Origin: Paraclostridium dentum | Lineage (GTDB): Bacteria > Bacillota > Clostridia > Peptostreptococcales > Peptostreptococcaceae | NCBI RefSeq assembly: GCF_012922555.1 | Contig: NZ_WIPK01000001.1 | Span: 558,001 to 622,000, forward strand | DNA: 64,000 nucleotides | Direction: 5' to 3' | Part shown: piece by piece, positions 1 to 7,617 of the stretch | Numbering within the stretch: position 1 is the first letter of the stretch | How the letters are laid out: each line of letters starts with the position of its first letter | The notes under the pieces: generated by a model | Told to the model about the DNA's origin: nothing | Seen by the model: the letters and a program-made list of their open reading frames with translations, nothing else | Database searches by the model: none | Made by a program: the position numbers and the translations under genes

Positions 1-392
1 TATTTATAAAGAATAGAAAAGCGCTTGTGCTAACGCTCTTGATAACTGTAGTTCAGTTAAGTGTATACTTTAGTATATCATTTTGGATATATAAAGCATT
101 TAATTTAAGCGGATATACATATATATATATGCTTACATTACAAGCATTCTTATATATGGCTATATCACCTATTCCAACTCCGGGTAACGCAGGAGCAAGT
201 GAATTAGCATTCTTTGCAATATTTAAAAGCGTGTTCCCACAACCTCTTATGGGGTATGCAATTTTCTTATATGGAGGATTTGTATACTATGCAGTACTAA
301 TAGGAAGTGGAATATTTACAATGATAACTCATCATAATATGGATCGAAAAAGTAAGAAAATTAAAAGAAAAAATAAAGAATATGCAGCTTAA
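1..392 (+). CDS. LPG-synthase-type (UPF0104) membrane protein, 3' end
   Basis: This is the C-terminal part of a polytopic membrane protein. The reading frame is open from the window's left edge to a TAA at 392, so the true start lies outside. It has about three hydrophobic segments and the motif PTPGNAGASE, which matches the PTPGG.G..E signature near the end of the LPG_synthase_TM/flippase-like family (PF03706). The tail is short, lysine/arginine-rich and cytosolic-looking. In MprF this domain flips lysyl-phosphatidylglycerol, but many stand-alone relatives have no assigned substrate and none can be chosen here. A terminator follows. Confidence 0.8.
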   Translation, partial: FIKNRKALVLTLLITVVQLSVYFSISFWIYKAFNLSGYTYIYMLTLQAFLYMAISPIPTPGNAGASELAFFAIFKSVFPQPLMGYAIFLYGGFVYYAVLIGSGIFTMITHHNMDRKSKKIKRKNKEYAA

Positions 393-401
393 TATTATTA
401 T

Positions 402-437
402 AAAAAGCATACCGTAGAAACGGCATGCTTTTTATTT
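402..437 (+). terminator. Intrinsic terminator
   Basis: A hairpin with arms AAAAGCAT-CCG and CGG-ATGCTTTT, with one bulged base per arm, is followed by a T-rich run. It separates the membrane-protein gene from the symporter gene. Confidence 0.75.
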
Positions 438-476
438 TACAGAAATTTCGCAAAAATATTACTTTTTACAAGTAAC

Positions 477-505
477 TTGACTTTTTGTGTCTAAATGTAT
501 ACCAT
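477..505 (+). promoter_or_regulatory. Sigma-A-like promoter of the symporter gene
   Basis: TTGACT and TACCAT hexamers are 17 bases apart, about 60 bases before the symporter start. An AGTCAA at 513-518 forms an inverted repeat with the TTGACT. It could be an operator or chance. Confidence 0.5.
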
Positions 506-564
506 TTTAGTCAAAGGGGAAAATGTTTTTATCATAAAATTTATTCATAAGGGGAGGAATTATT

Positions 565-1791
565 TTGACAAAAGCAAAGAAAAAAATAGGACTGGTACCG
601 AAACTAATAATAGCAATAATACTTGGTATCATTATAGGTAGTTATGCTCCTAAGGGAGTAATCGAGATTTTAGTTACTATAAGTGGTTTATTTGCTTCAT
701 TTTTACAGTTTGTAATACCATTTATAATTTTAGGTTTTGTTACAGCTGGGATAGCTGACTTAACATCAGGAGCAGGAAAGTTATTAGGAATAACAACTGG
801 TATAGCATATTGTTCTACAATAATAGCTGGATTGCTTGCATATACAGTTGCAATAACTATTTTCCCTTCTTTTATAAACGCTAGTTCAGCTGGAGCTATA
901 GGAGATCCAAACGCAGGTATGCTTTCACCAATATTTACTATACCACTAGAGCCAATGTTAGATGTAACAGCTGCGATAGTTTTCGCATTCATGATGGGAC
1001 TTGGAATTTCAGCGCTTAGAGGTCGTGGAAGAGGAGAAGGATTATTCAACATTGCTATGGATTTCCAAGAAATAATAAAATCTACTTTAGCGAAAATAAT
1101 AATACCGTTACTACCTCTTTATATAGCAGGAACTTTTGCTAATATAACTTTTGCAGGACAAGTATGGGATATACTAAAAATATTTGGTAAGGTATATTTA
1201 ATCGTAATACCACTTCATATCATATACATATGCTTCCAATTTACTCTTGCTGGAACATATACTAAAAAGAATCCAATACAATTACTTAAAAATCAAATAC
1301 CAGGATATCTAACAGCAGTTGGAACTCAGTCATCAGCAGCTACTATACCAGTAAACGTAGAGTGTGCTGAAAAAAATGGAGTATCTAAACAAATAAGAGA
1401 GTTTGTTGTACCTCTTTGTGCAACTATTCACTTAGCTGGAAGTATAATTTCTGTAACATCATTCACAGTAGCTGTTTTAATGATGAATCAAATGAATTAT
1501 AGTTTAGCGGTAATATTACCATACTTACTTATGTTAGGAGTTGCCATGGTTGCAGCACCAGGTGCACCAGGTGGGGCTATAATGAGTGCACTTCCGTTTT
1601 TACCTATGGTAGGAATACCATCAGATGGAGGCCTTGCAAGTTTAATGATAGCACTTTACATAACTCAAGATAGTTTTGGTACTGCGGCTAACGTATCAGG
1701 AGATAATGCAATAGCTGTAGTAATAGATGAGATAAATGATAAATCAATTAGACGAGAAAAGAAAAAAGAATATAAAGAAGTTAATGCTTAA
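565..1791 (+). CDS. Dicarboxylate/amino acid:cation symporter (DAACS)
   Basis: This secondary transporter takes up anionic dicarboxylates or amino acids with Na+ or H+. The 408-residue protein is almost entirely hydrophobic, with about eight membrane segments plus hairpins. It shows the family's SS-containing hairpin (GTQSSAATIP) and, near the C-terminus, the AAPGAPGGA and TAANVSGDNA motifs that correspond to the substrate and cation sites of GltPh-type carriers. The start is TTG with a GGGGAGG ribosome binding site 7 bases upstream. The C-terminal tail is basic. It stands alone between terminators. The substrate cannot be decided; Ser/Thr (SstT-like), glutamate and C4-dicarboxylates are the candidates. 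Confidence 0.9.
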   Translation: MTKAKKKIGLVPKLIIAIILGIIIGSYAPKGVIEILVTISGLFASFLQFVIPFIILGFVTAGIADLTSGAGKLLGITTGIAYCSTIIAGLLAYTVAITIFPSFINASSAGAIGDPNAGMLSPIFTIPLEPMLDVTAAIVFAFMMGLGISALRGRGRGEGLFNIAMDFQEIIKSTLAKIIIPLLPLYIAGTFANITFAGQVWDILKIFGKVYLIVIPLHIIYICFQFTLAGTYTKKNPIQLLKNQIPGYLTAVGTQSSAATIPVNVECAEKNGVSKQIREFVVPLCATIHLAGSIISVTSFTVAVLMMNQMNYSLAVILPYLLMLGVAMVAAPGAPGGAIMSALPFLPMVGIPSDGGLASLMIALYITQDSFGTAANVSGDNAIAVVIDEINDKSIRREKKKEYKEVNA

Positions 1792-1792
1792 T

Positions 1793-1832
1793 AAAAAAGA
1801 GTTATCTCAATTTAGAGATAACTCTTTTTTAT
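1793..1832. terminator. Bidirectional intrinsic terminator
   Basis: A perfect 16-bp hairpin (AAAAAAGAGTTATCTC and its complement, 6-base loop) gives U-runs on both strands. It serves the symporter gene and the convergent minus-strand gene. Confidence 0.9.
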
Positions 1833-1847
1833 AATGAATTTATTCTA

Positions 1848-2186
1848 TTAATCAAGTACATTATATATAATTGTATTTGCAATAGATAATAATATAGAAG
1901 CACCTATAGCACTAACAAATCCGTATAAGTGTACTCCAGGAACTATACTAAAAGCTAGTTTTAAAACAACCGCATTTATCACTAATGAGAATAAACCTAA
2001 TGTTAAAAATGTTATAGGTAATGAGAATAACTGAAGTAAAGGCTTAATTGTTAAGTTTAAAACACCAAAAATGACTGTTAGTATAAGTAAAGAGCTAAAA
2101 GATGTTATAGAAACACTACTCATTAATAATGATACTATATATAAAGATATAGCATTAACTACTATAAATAAAGATACTTTTTTCAT
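1848..2186 (-). CDS. Phage holin family / YvlD-like membrane protein
   Basis: The protein has 112 residues and four predicted membrane helices. It resembles the Phage_holin_4_2 superfamily (PF04020; B. subtilis YvlD-like), with the typical FGVLNLTIKPLL and LPITFLTLGLF stretches. Despite the family name these chromosomal proteins are not phage lysis genes, and they are often linked to envelope stress. The start is chosen at the ATG at 2186 because AAGGAG lies 9 bases before it; a longer frame from 2255 has no such site. It lies downstream of, and on the same strand as, the HesB-like gene, separated by 118 bases. Confidence 0.8.
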   Translation of the reverse strand: MKKVSLFIVVNAISLYIVSLLMSSVSITSFSSLLILTVIFGVLNLTIKPLLQLFSLPITFLTLGLFSLVINAVVLKLAFSIVPGVHLYGFVSAIGASILLSIANTIIYNVLD

Positions 2187-2255
2187 ACTAAAAAACTCCT
2201 TTTCAATAAAATTTACTAATTTATTAAAGCTTAATATATAATAATATATTCCCAT

Positions 2256-2290
2256 AAAAAAATAAATTACACATTTTATGTAAAATTTAG
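2256..2290 (-). terminator. Weak intrinsic terminator after the HesB-like gene
   Basis: On the minus strand, AAATTTTACAT and ATGTGTAATTT form an imperfect hairpin followed by seven T. It lies just after the HesB-like stop codon. Confidence 0.5.
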
Positions 2291-2303
2291 ACCTAAAATT
2301 ATA

Positions 2304-2636
2304 TTACCATGGTTTAGCCCATGGAGCTTCATAATATTCTTCTTTCCATAATAAATCTGTAGAAACTCTAAATATATCACTAGATAAAGCTGATTTATAA
2401 AAAATGTTAATTACATTTATTTTATTACACAAATCATTGTTTATAATAATTTTAAAATCATCACATTCAAAGACTGAATCATTTTCTGTAGGCTCATCCA
2501 GAGCTACGCTAAAAATAGGACCATATCATGCACTTACTTCTTTTATATATACTCTTAGATACTTAGCATCTAAATTATAAGATTCAAAAATATTATTTAG
2601 TTCTTTTTTAGCTGGATTACTAATATTTATAATCAT
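2304..2636 (-). CDS. HesB/IscA-like protein with in-frame TGA, probable selenoprotein (copy 1)
   Basis: The frame runs ATG 2636 to TAA 2304 with one in-frame TGA at 2528-2526, codon 37. If the TGA is read as selenocysteine the product has 110 residues. The residues around it read EVSA-U-YGPIFSVALDEP, which aligns with the C-S-G...Y.L.LDE core of HesB/IscA proteins, putting U on the first conserved cysteine. A hairpin (CTAT at 2518-2515 with GTAG at 2507-2504) begins 8 bases after the TGA, where bacterial SECIS elements lie. A paralogue at 44209-44559 has TGA at the same homologous position. The C-terminal CGC cysteines of classical IscA are absent, so it is not a standard scaffold. HesB-like selenoproteins are a known bacterial family; Sec insertion here is inferred. 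A pseudogene is the alternative. Confidence 0.75.
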
Positions 2637-2839
2637 AAAAACACATCCTTTATATTTTAATATTTATTAATATACCCTAATTTAAATAAAAATAAATGAC
2701 AATATTGTTAAGGAATAATTAAGGAATTATTGATATAATAAAAGCTAAGGGAATATTTGGAGATGATAAAATTGAATAACCTTGGAATTGTATGTAAAAT
2801 TATTTTATGTATGTAATAATACATTGTTCAACCTAATAA

Positions 2840-3040
2840 GTAGAAGATAATAATTATACGGTAAATATTTTTTATGGAGACTCATATTATAATAGAGCTA
2901 TGTATTTAGCACTGATTTATTTGATAATAGATGGATTATATTCTTTTATAGAAAGTTTTATCAATTTAGCAAAAATAACTGAGGAAGGAATTATATTTAT
3001 AGATGGAACTTATGTTAAATATAAAGAAATAAATGTTTAG
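2840..3040 (+). pseudogene. Short degraded open frame, unrecognised
   Basis: A 66-codon open frame ends at TAG 3038-3040. It lacks a start codon near its beginning; the only internal ATG is at 2900 and has no ribosome binding site. The peptide contains YNRAMYLALIYLIID and is acidic and hydrophobic. I do not recognise it, and it may be a gene remnant or chance. The rest of 2637-3201 shows no other supported feature. Confidence 0.2.
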
Positions 3041-3201
3041 AAGAATTATCCAAAAGGGTATATATATAATTAAATTTATTGTAATATAGTATAATAAACA
3101 GGTATAATATTATATGTATTAATAATATAATGTAAATGGAGTAAATAAAAGGTAACATAATGTTAAAATGTTATAAACTTAATTATAGATAGAAGGGAAA
3201 T

Positions 3202-3462
3202 ATGGATATGTTTTTTTTCGATTTTTTTAAAACCAACAAAAAGAAAGTACAAGAACAAATAAGTGAACTAAAAAGTGAAAGAGAGTGTTTAGAGAAAGAA
3301 TTTAATAAACATCATAATAAATATGAAGAATTATGGAGGAAATATCATAGCAATGAAATGAACTATACTTCAGCCATGAAGGTAGATAATAAGTGTTATG
3401 AATTAAAAGCTAGAATAAAAGAACTTGATAAGAAGATAAAGGAATTAGAGGAAGAACTATAA
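3202..3462 (+). CDS. Small coiled-coil protein of unknown function
   Basis: The protein has 86 residues. After a short aromatic N-terminus (MDMFFFDFF) it is almost entirely charged heptad-like sequence: two coiled-coil stretches (about residues 12-50 and 64-86) around a short break. There is no signal peptide or membrane segment after the N-terminus. A purine-rich AGAAGGGA site precedes the ATG, with a strong terminator behind it. No family is recognised. A structural or adaptor role is only a guess from the coiled coil. Confidence 0.65.
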   Translation: MDMFFFDFFKTNKKKVQEQISELKSERECLEKEFNKHHNKYEELWRKYHSNEMNYTSAMKVDNKCYELKARIKELDKKIKELEEEL

Positions 3463-3466
3463 AAAT

Positions 3467-3513
3467 TAAAGCTTATAAATTTTGTTTAAAAACAAAGTTT
3501 ATAAGCTTTTTTA
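3467..3513 (+). terminator. Intrinsic terminator
   Basis: AAAGCTTATAAA and TTTATAAGCTTT arms are followed by six T. The remaining 3514-3734 is AT-rich sequence with no gene seen. Confidence 0.85.
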
Positions 3514-3734
3514 TTTAATAAAATAAAACTTGCATGCTTAAAGATCAAAATAAGATAATTTTTTATAATAAATCTTAAATTGAATATAAAAATAAAATTA
3601 TATTCAAAATTTATTGAACTTTATAAAATAAAAAAGGATTTTTTACCATAAAAATATAATTAATGTTAGATTAAATGGGAAAGGTAAGAAATTAAACTAA
3701 ATTATCAAAAAATTTAAAAAAATATAAAAATTGA

Positions 3735-3763
3735 TTGACAATAAATCTCATTTTAAATATAAT
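3735..3763 (+). promoter_or_regulatory. Consensus sigma-A promoter of the 5-oxoproline operon
   Basis: TTGACA and TATAAT are exact consensus hexamers spaced by 17 bases, 46 bases before the first gene of the operon. Confidence 0.8.
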
Positions 3764-3809
3764 TTGAAATAACATTATAAAGTTAAGGAGTAAAGAAAGG
3801 AAGTAAAGC

Positions 3810-4475
3810 ATGATAAAATTAATAGGTATTTTAGTTGTCATTTTAGGATTTGTATTTAAAGTAGAAACTTTATTTACAGTATTAGTTGCGGGGATTGCGA
3901 CTGGATTAGTGGCAGGAATGGATATTATGGATATTCTAAATACATTGGGGCAATCGTTTGTAGACAATAGAGCGGTATCATTATTTATAATGACTCTGCC
4001 AGTAATAGGAATACTAGAAAGATACGGATTAAAGCAAAGGGCTGTTTATTTAATACAAAAGCTTGGAAAGTTAACTACAGGAGGTGTATTTTCTATATAT
4101 ATGATAATAAGGCAAATAGCTGGTGCACTTTCAATAAGAATAAGTGGACATCCTCAATTTGTTAGACCTTTAGTTGAGCCTATGGCACAAGCCGCAGCAA
4201 AGAGTAAGTATAAAAATGTAGATGTAAAAGATGAAGAAGCTATAAAGGCTTTATCAGCAGCTAGTGAAAACTATGGAAACTTTTATGGTCAAAATTTATT
4301 CTCTGGGAGTTCAGGGGTATTATTAATAGCATCGACTTTAACTGGATTTGGATATGCAGTAAGCGAACTAGATATAGCTAAGGCTAGTATAATAATGGCT
4401 GTAATAGCATTTTTAATTTCTGCATTACAAAACTATTTATTTGATAAAAAATTAAACAGAAAATATAACAAATAG
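3810..4475 (+). CDS. DUF969 domain membrane protein, transporter subunit
   Basis: This 221-residue protein has about five membrane helices and matches the DUF969 family (PF06149). It carries the characteristic ISGHPQFVRPLVEPMA stretch and the ENYGNFYGQNLF motif. DUF969 genes are almost always followed by a DUF979 gene, and the pair is thought to form an ion-transporter-superfamily permease. It is first in an operon with DUF979 (14-base gap), pcp and a gamma-glutamylcyclotransferase. The context suggests transport of 5-oxoproline or pyroglutamyl/gamma-glutamyl peptides. That is inference, as no substrate is visible in the sequence. Confidence 0.85.
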   Translation: MIKLIGILVVILGFVFKVETLFTVLVAGIATGLVAGMDIMDILNTLGQSFVDNRAVSLFIMTLPVIGILERYGLKQRAVYLIQKLGKLTTGGVFSIYMIIRQIAGALSIRISGHPQFVRPLVEPMAQAAAKSKYKNVDVKDEEAIKALSAASENYGNFYGQNLFSGSSGVLLIASTLTGFGYAVSELDIAKASIIMAVIAFLISALQNYLFDKKLNRKYNK

Positions 4476-4489
4476 GGGAGGATTCATAA

Positions 4490-5422
4490 GTGCAAAACTT
4501 TATAAATATAGGACTAGAATCGTTTTATGTTTTAATGGGAATTTTAATGCTAGTCATTGGTGTTAAATCACTTAAAACAATTGATAATAATAAAAAATAT
4601 GGAACATTTGCTTTTTGGGTATTACTTAGTTTACCGTTTATATTTGGAAAAGTACTACCAGCAACATTTATTGGAGGAATATTAGTATTATTAAGTTTAT
4701 TAACTCTTACTAAGCAAGTTGTGTTTGCGAAATACGAAGTTGCAACTGAAGAGTTTAGTCAAGCTAAATCAGAAAAAATAAAGAGTAAAATATTTTTACC
4801 TTCACTTATATTAGCATTTGCAGCAGTTGCGGTAGCTATGTCACTTTCTTCATATGCTAGCTCATCACAATTTGCAATAGGAGCTGGAGCAATAGTAGCA
4901 CTTATAAGTGCATTTATAATCACAAGAGCAAAACCTAAAGAAGCAGTTGAAGATGGAGCAAGATTACTTCAACAAATGGGACCTACTAGTATGCTACCTC
5001 AATTACTTGTTGCACTTGGAGTTTTATTTACAAATGCAGGAGTTGGAGATGTAATATCTAATATGATATCAGGAGTGGTTCCAGCGGATAGTAGATTTTT
5101 TGGAGTAGTAGCTTATGTTTTAGGAATGGCAATTTTCACTATGATAATGGGTAATGCATTTGCAGCATTTTCAGTTATAACAGCAGGTATAGGGATACCT
5201 TTTGTATTATCACAAGGTGCAGATCCAGCCATAGTTGGAGCTTTAGCATTAACAGCAGGGTATTGTGGAACTTTACTTACGCCTATGGCTGCAAACTTTA
5301 ATATAGTACCAGCAGCATTACTAGAAGCTAAAGATCAATACAGTGTAATTAAATATCAGGCACCAGTTGCTATTGTATTATTAGCTATACACATATTTGT
5401 AATGTACACATTTGCATTTTAA
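4490..5422 (+). CDS. DUF979 domain membrane protein, transporter subunit
   Basis: This 310-residue protein has eight or nine membrane helices and matches DUF979 (PF06166). Hallmarks are the LLQQMGPTSMLPQLLVALG segment and the conserved TMIMGNAFAAFSV and YCGTLLTPMAANFN stretches, which resemble substrate-binding hairpins of the ion-transporter superfamily. The start is GTG with GGGGAGGA upstream. It is the partner of the preceding DUF969 protein and lies 33 bases before pcp. Same inferred role: uptake or export of the pathway's small acid or peptide. Confidence 0.85.
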   Translation: MQNFINIGLESFYVLMGILMLVIGVKSLKTIDNNKKYGTFAFWVLLSLPFIFGKVLPATFIGGILVLLSLLTLTKQVVFAKYEVATEEFSQAKSEKIKSKIFLPSLILAFAAVAVAMSLSSYASSSQFAIGAGAIVALISAFIITRAKPKEAVEDGARLLQQMGPTSMLPQLLVALGVLFTNAGVGDVISNMISGVVPADSRFFGVVAYVLGMAIFTMIMGNAFAAFSVITAGIGIPFVLSQGADPAIVGALALTAGYCGTLLTPMAANFNIVPAALLEAKDQYSVIKYQAPVAIVLLAIHIFVMYTFAF

Positions 5423-5455
5423 TTATTTAGTAAAATTTTAAAGGAGGAAAGTGGA

Positions 5456-6097
5456 ATGAAAATATTAATAACAGGATTTGATCCATTTGGAGGAGAGCCT
5501 ATAAATCCAGCTGAAGAAGCTGTTAAAAGAATAAAAGATGAAATAAATGGAGCTGAGGTTATAAAGTTGACTATACCTACAGTTAGAACAAAATCAGTTG
5601 AAGCTATAGAACAGGCAATAGATAAGCACAATCCAGATATAGTAATATCAGTTGGGCAAGCAGGAGGAAGATTTGATATAACTCCAGAAAGAGTAGCTAT
5701 AAACTTAGATGATTTTAGAATAAAAGATAATGAAGGTAATCAAGTTGTTGATGAAACTATACAAATTGATGGACAGCCGGCATACTTCTCTAATCTACCA
5801 ATAAAAGGTATGGTAAAACATATGAATGAAAATGGGATACCAGCATCGGTTTCAAACACTGCAGGAACTTTTGTTTGTAATCATGTAATGTATGGGATAC
5901 TATATTTGATAGATAAAAAATATCCGAATATAAAAGGTGGATTTATTCATATACCATATATGACAGGACAAGTTATAGATAAGAAAAACATGCCTTATAT
6001 GAGTTTAGATGAAATTGTCACTGGGCTTGAATTAGCAATAGAAGCATGTACTATATATAATGAAGATATAAGAGCAATAGGTGGAGAAATATGTTAG
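5456..6097 (+). CDS. pcp: Pyroglutamyl-peptidase I
   Basis: This cytosolic cysteine peptidase of family C15 removes N-terminal pyroglutamate (5-oxoproline) from peptides. The 213-residue length is typical. The [14 protein letters not shown]-terminal signature, the catalytic Glu78 (TPERVAIN), the nucleophile Cys141 ([11 protein letters not shown]) and His165 (GFIHIPYM) are all in place. AAAGGAGGA precedes the ATG. Its last 7 bases overlap the next gene, so the two are probably translationally coupled. Together with the upstream transporter pair it would supply or consume 5-oxoproline. Confidence 0.97.
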   Translation: MKILITGFDPFGGEPINPAEEAVKRIKDEINGAEVIKLTIPTVRTKSVEAIEQAIDKHNPDIVISVGQAGGRFDITPERVAINLDDFRIKDNEGNQVVDETIQIDGQPAYFSNLPIKGMVKHMNENGIPASVSNTAGTFVCNHVMYGILYLIDKKYPNIKGGFIHIPYMTGQVIDKKNMPYMSLDEIVTGLELAIEACTIYNEDIRAIGGEIC

Positions 6098-6507
6098 TAA
6101 AAAAGATATTTGTATATGGTAGTTTAAGAAGCGATATGTTTAATTACAATATATATTTAAATGGAAAAGTAAAAAGTTCTAAGAAAGGATATATAAATGG
6201 TAACTTATATCATTTAGGCAACAAAGGCTACCCAGCAGTTGTAAAAGGTAATAAAAAGATTCTAGGGGAATTAATGGAACTTAATGATTTTGAAGCAACG
6301 TTAAAAGAACTAGATGATATGGAGAATTACCAGTTAGATGGATTTAACAATGAATATAATAGGCGTGAAGTAGATGTTACTCTTCCAGATGGAAGCATAG
6401 AAAAGGCATATTTTTATGAGTACAATAAAGATGCTGAAATTAATAAAGATGATGTATTAATTTCTATAAAATCGGGGGACTGGAAAGAATATATGTCAAA
6501 TAAATAA
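6091..6507 (+). CDS. Gamma-glutamylcyclotransferase-like protein
   Basis: This 138-residue GGCT-like protein (PF06094) has the substrate-binding loop VYGSLR (residues 8-13) and the catalytic LDDMEN segment with Glu78, as in the LD..E motif of the family. GGCTs convert gamma-glutamyl amino acids to 5-oxoproline plus the free amino acid. The ATG overlaps the pcp stop (ATGTTAG), so it is the last gene of the DUF969-DUF979-pcp operon. Two independent 5-oxoproline-producing activities therefore share one transcript with one transporter. The exact substrate (gamma-Glu-amino acid or a gamma-glutamylamine) is not determined. Confidence 0.88.
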   Translation: MLVKKIFVYGSLRSDMFNYNIYLNGKVKSSKKGYINGNLYHLGNKGYPAVVKGNKKILGELMELNDFEATLKELDDMENYQLDGFNNEYNRREVDVTLPDGSIEKAYFYEYNKDAEINKDDVLISIKSGDWKEYMSNK

Positions 6508-6511
6508 AGAA

Positions 6512-6560
6512 TAAAAGCTATCTTAATAAAATTTTGAAATTTATTAGGATAGCTTTTTTA
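6512..6560 (+). terminator. Intrinsic terminator of the pcp operon
   Basis: AAAAGCTATC-TTAATAAA and TTTATTA-GATAGCTTTT arms are followed by a T run. Confidence 0.85.
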
Positions 6561-6654
6561 TATTTAAACCAAGGAAATTTTTACGTGACTATTCACCTAT
6601 ATATAAATAAGTACATAAAATTATATAAGTTATATAATAAGGATGTGTGTATTA

Positions 6655-7506
6655 TTGAATATAGATAAGAATTTTATAAAAATAAATATGCTTCCACAAC
6701 ATAAGTATACTCTCAAAAACTCAAACTTAAGAAAAGATCCCTCAACTAGTTCTGATATTATTACTGTTATTTCTAAAGGTTCTAAGGTTGAACTTATTGA
6801 AGCTTATGATGAATGGAGTAAAGTAAGATATGAATCAAATATAGGATATATACACAATGATTTATTATCAATTACTAAATATACATGGAGTAACTTAAAC
6901 CTTAGAAAAGAACCGAATACTCAATCAAATATAATAATTGCGATACCAAAAGAATCTAGAGTAGAAGTTATAGAAAATATAGGAGACTGGAGCAATATAA
7001 TATATAATGACATAGAAGGGTATGTATTTAATTACTTTTTATCCGATGATGGGAATAAACATGATGTATTAGATTATAAATATTTTTATAGTGACATGAC
7101 TAAATTTGTAAATCAAAACAATATAAAGAGCCCTACAAACAATTTATTAGTAACTGATTTGAAAAATAAGTATACCTATATTTTTAAAAAAGATAATAAC
7201 TCTTGGGTACAGTTGTTTAAATGGAAATGTACTGTTGGAAAACCTAGCACTCCAACTATAACCGGAATTTTTTATATAGATGGAAGAAAGCCGTATTTTG
7301 GGACTGATGAGTATAGAGTTAAATATGCAACACGTATAAAAGACGGATACTATTATCATTCAGTACTGTATGATTCTACAGGAAGTTATATAATAGATGG
7401 AAGGTTAGGGAAAGCTTTGAGCCATGGTTGTATAAGACTAGATACCGAAAATGCTAAATGGATATATAATAATATATTAGATACTACTACAGTGGTAATA
7501 CATTAA
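6655..7506 (+). CDS. L,D-transpeptidase with two SH3b domains
   Basis: This is a peptidoglycan-modifying YkuD-type transpeptidase that cross-links or edits cell-wall peptides. Two bacterial SH3 repeats (starting at about residues 18 and 78, each with an N.R..P motif) precede a YkuD domain ending in the catalytic SHGCIRLD motif (Cys259). The start is taken at TTG 6655, since AAGGATG lies 9 bases before it; the ATG at 6643 would abut that site. No signal peptide or membrane anchor is present, and a stop codon lies upstream in frame. That is odd for an enzyme that acts outside the cell. It stands alone. Confidence 0.88.
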   Translation: MNIDKNFIKINMLPQHKYTLKNSNLRKDPSTSSDIITVISKGSKVELIEAYDEWSKVRYESNIGYIHNDLLSITKYTWSNLNLRKEPNTQSNIIIAIPKESRVEVIENIGDWSNIIYNDIEGYVFNYFLSDDGNKHDVLDYKYFYSDMTKFVNQNNIKSPTNNLLVTDLKNKYTYIFKKDNNSWVQLFKWKCTVGKPSTPTITGIFYIDGRKPYFGTDEYRVKYATRIKDGYYYHSVLYDSTGSYIIDGRLGKALSHGCIRLDTENAKWIYNNILDTTTVVIH

Positions 7507-7557
7507 ATATATAAGGGAGTTGTATAAATGTAAATTTCAAACTCCCTTATATATTTA
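7507..7557 (+). terminator. Strong hairpin, probable terminator
   Basis: The 17-base arms AAATATATAAGGGAGTT and its complement enclose a 17-base loop. The T run is short, so termination efficiency is uncertain. Confidence 0.65.
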
Positions 7558-7617
7558 ACATATATTAGGAAACTATGTTATTATATACTAAAGCATTAAT
7601 GAAAGGAAAAAGATATA

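Noticed and set aside
642..1052. Long minus-strand open frame opposite the symporter gene
   Set aside because: It is the complement of a strongly supported membrane-protein gene and has no ribosome binding site or family match; the same holds for minus-strand frames opposite cysK/cysE (12816-13328) and topB (9309-9626).
2526..2528. In-frame TGA as a simple nonsense mutation
   Set aside because: The paralogue at 44209-44559 has TGA at the same homologous codon with an equivalent downstream hairpin, and both frames are otherwise intact with ribosome binding sites.
6091..6097. Overlap of pcp and the cyclotransferase as a possible frameshifted fusion
   Set aside because: Both proteins are full-length with complete catalytic sets; the ATG-TAG overlap is normal translational coupling.
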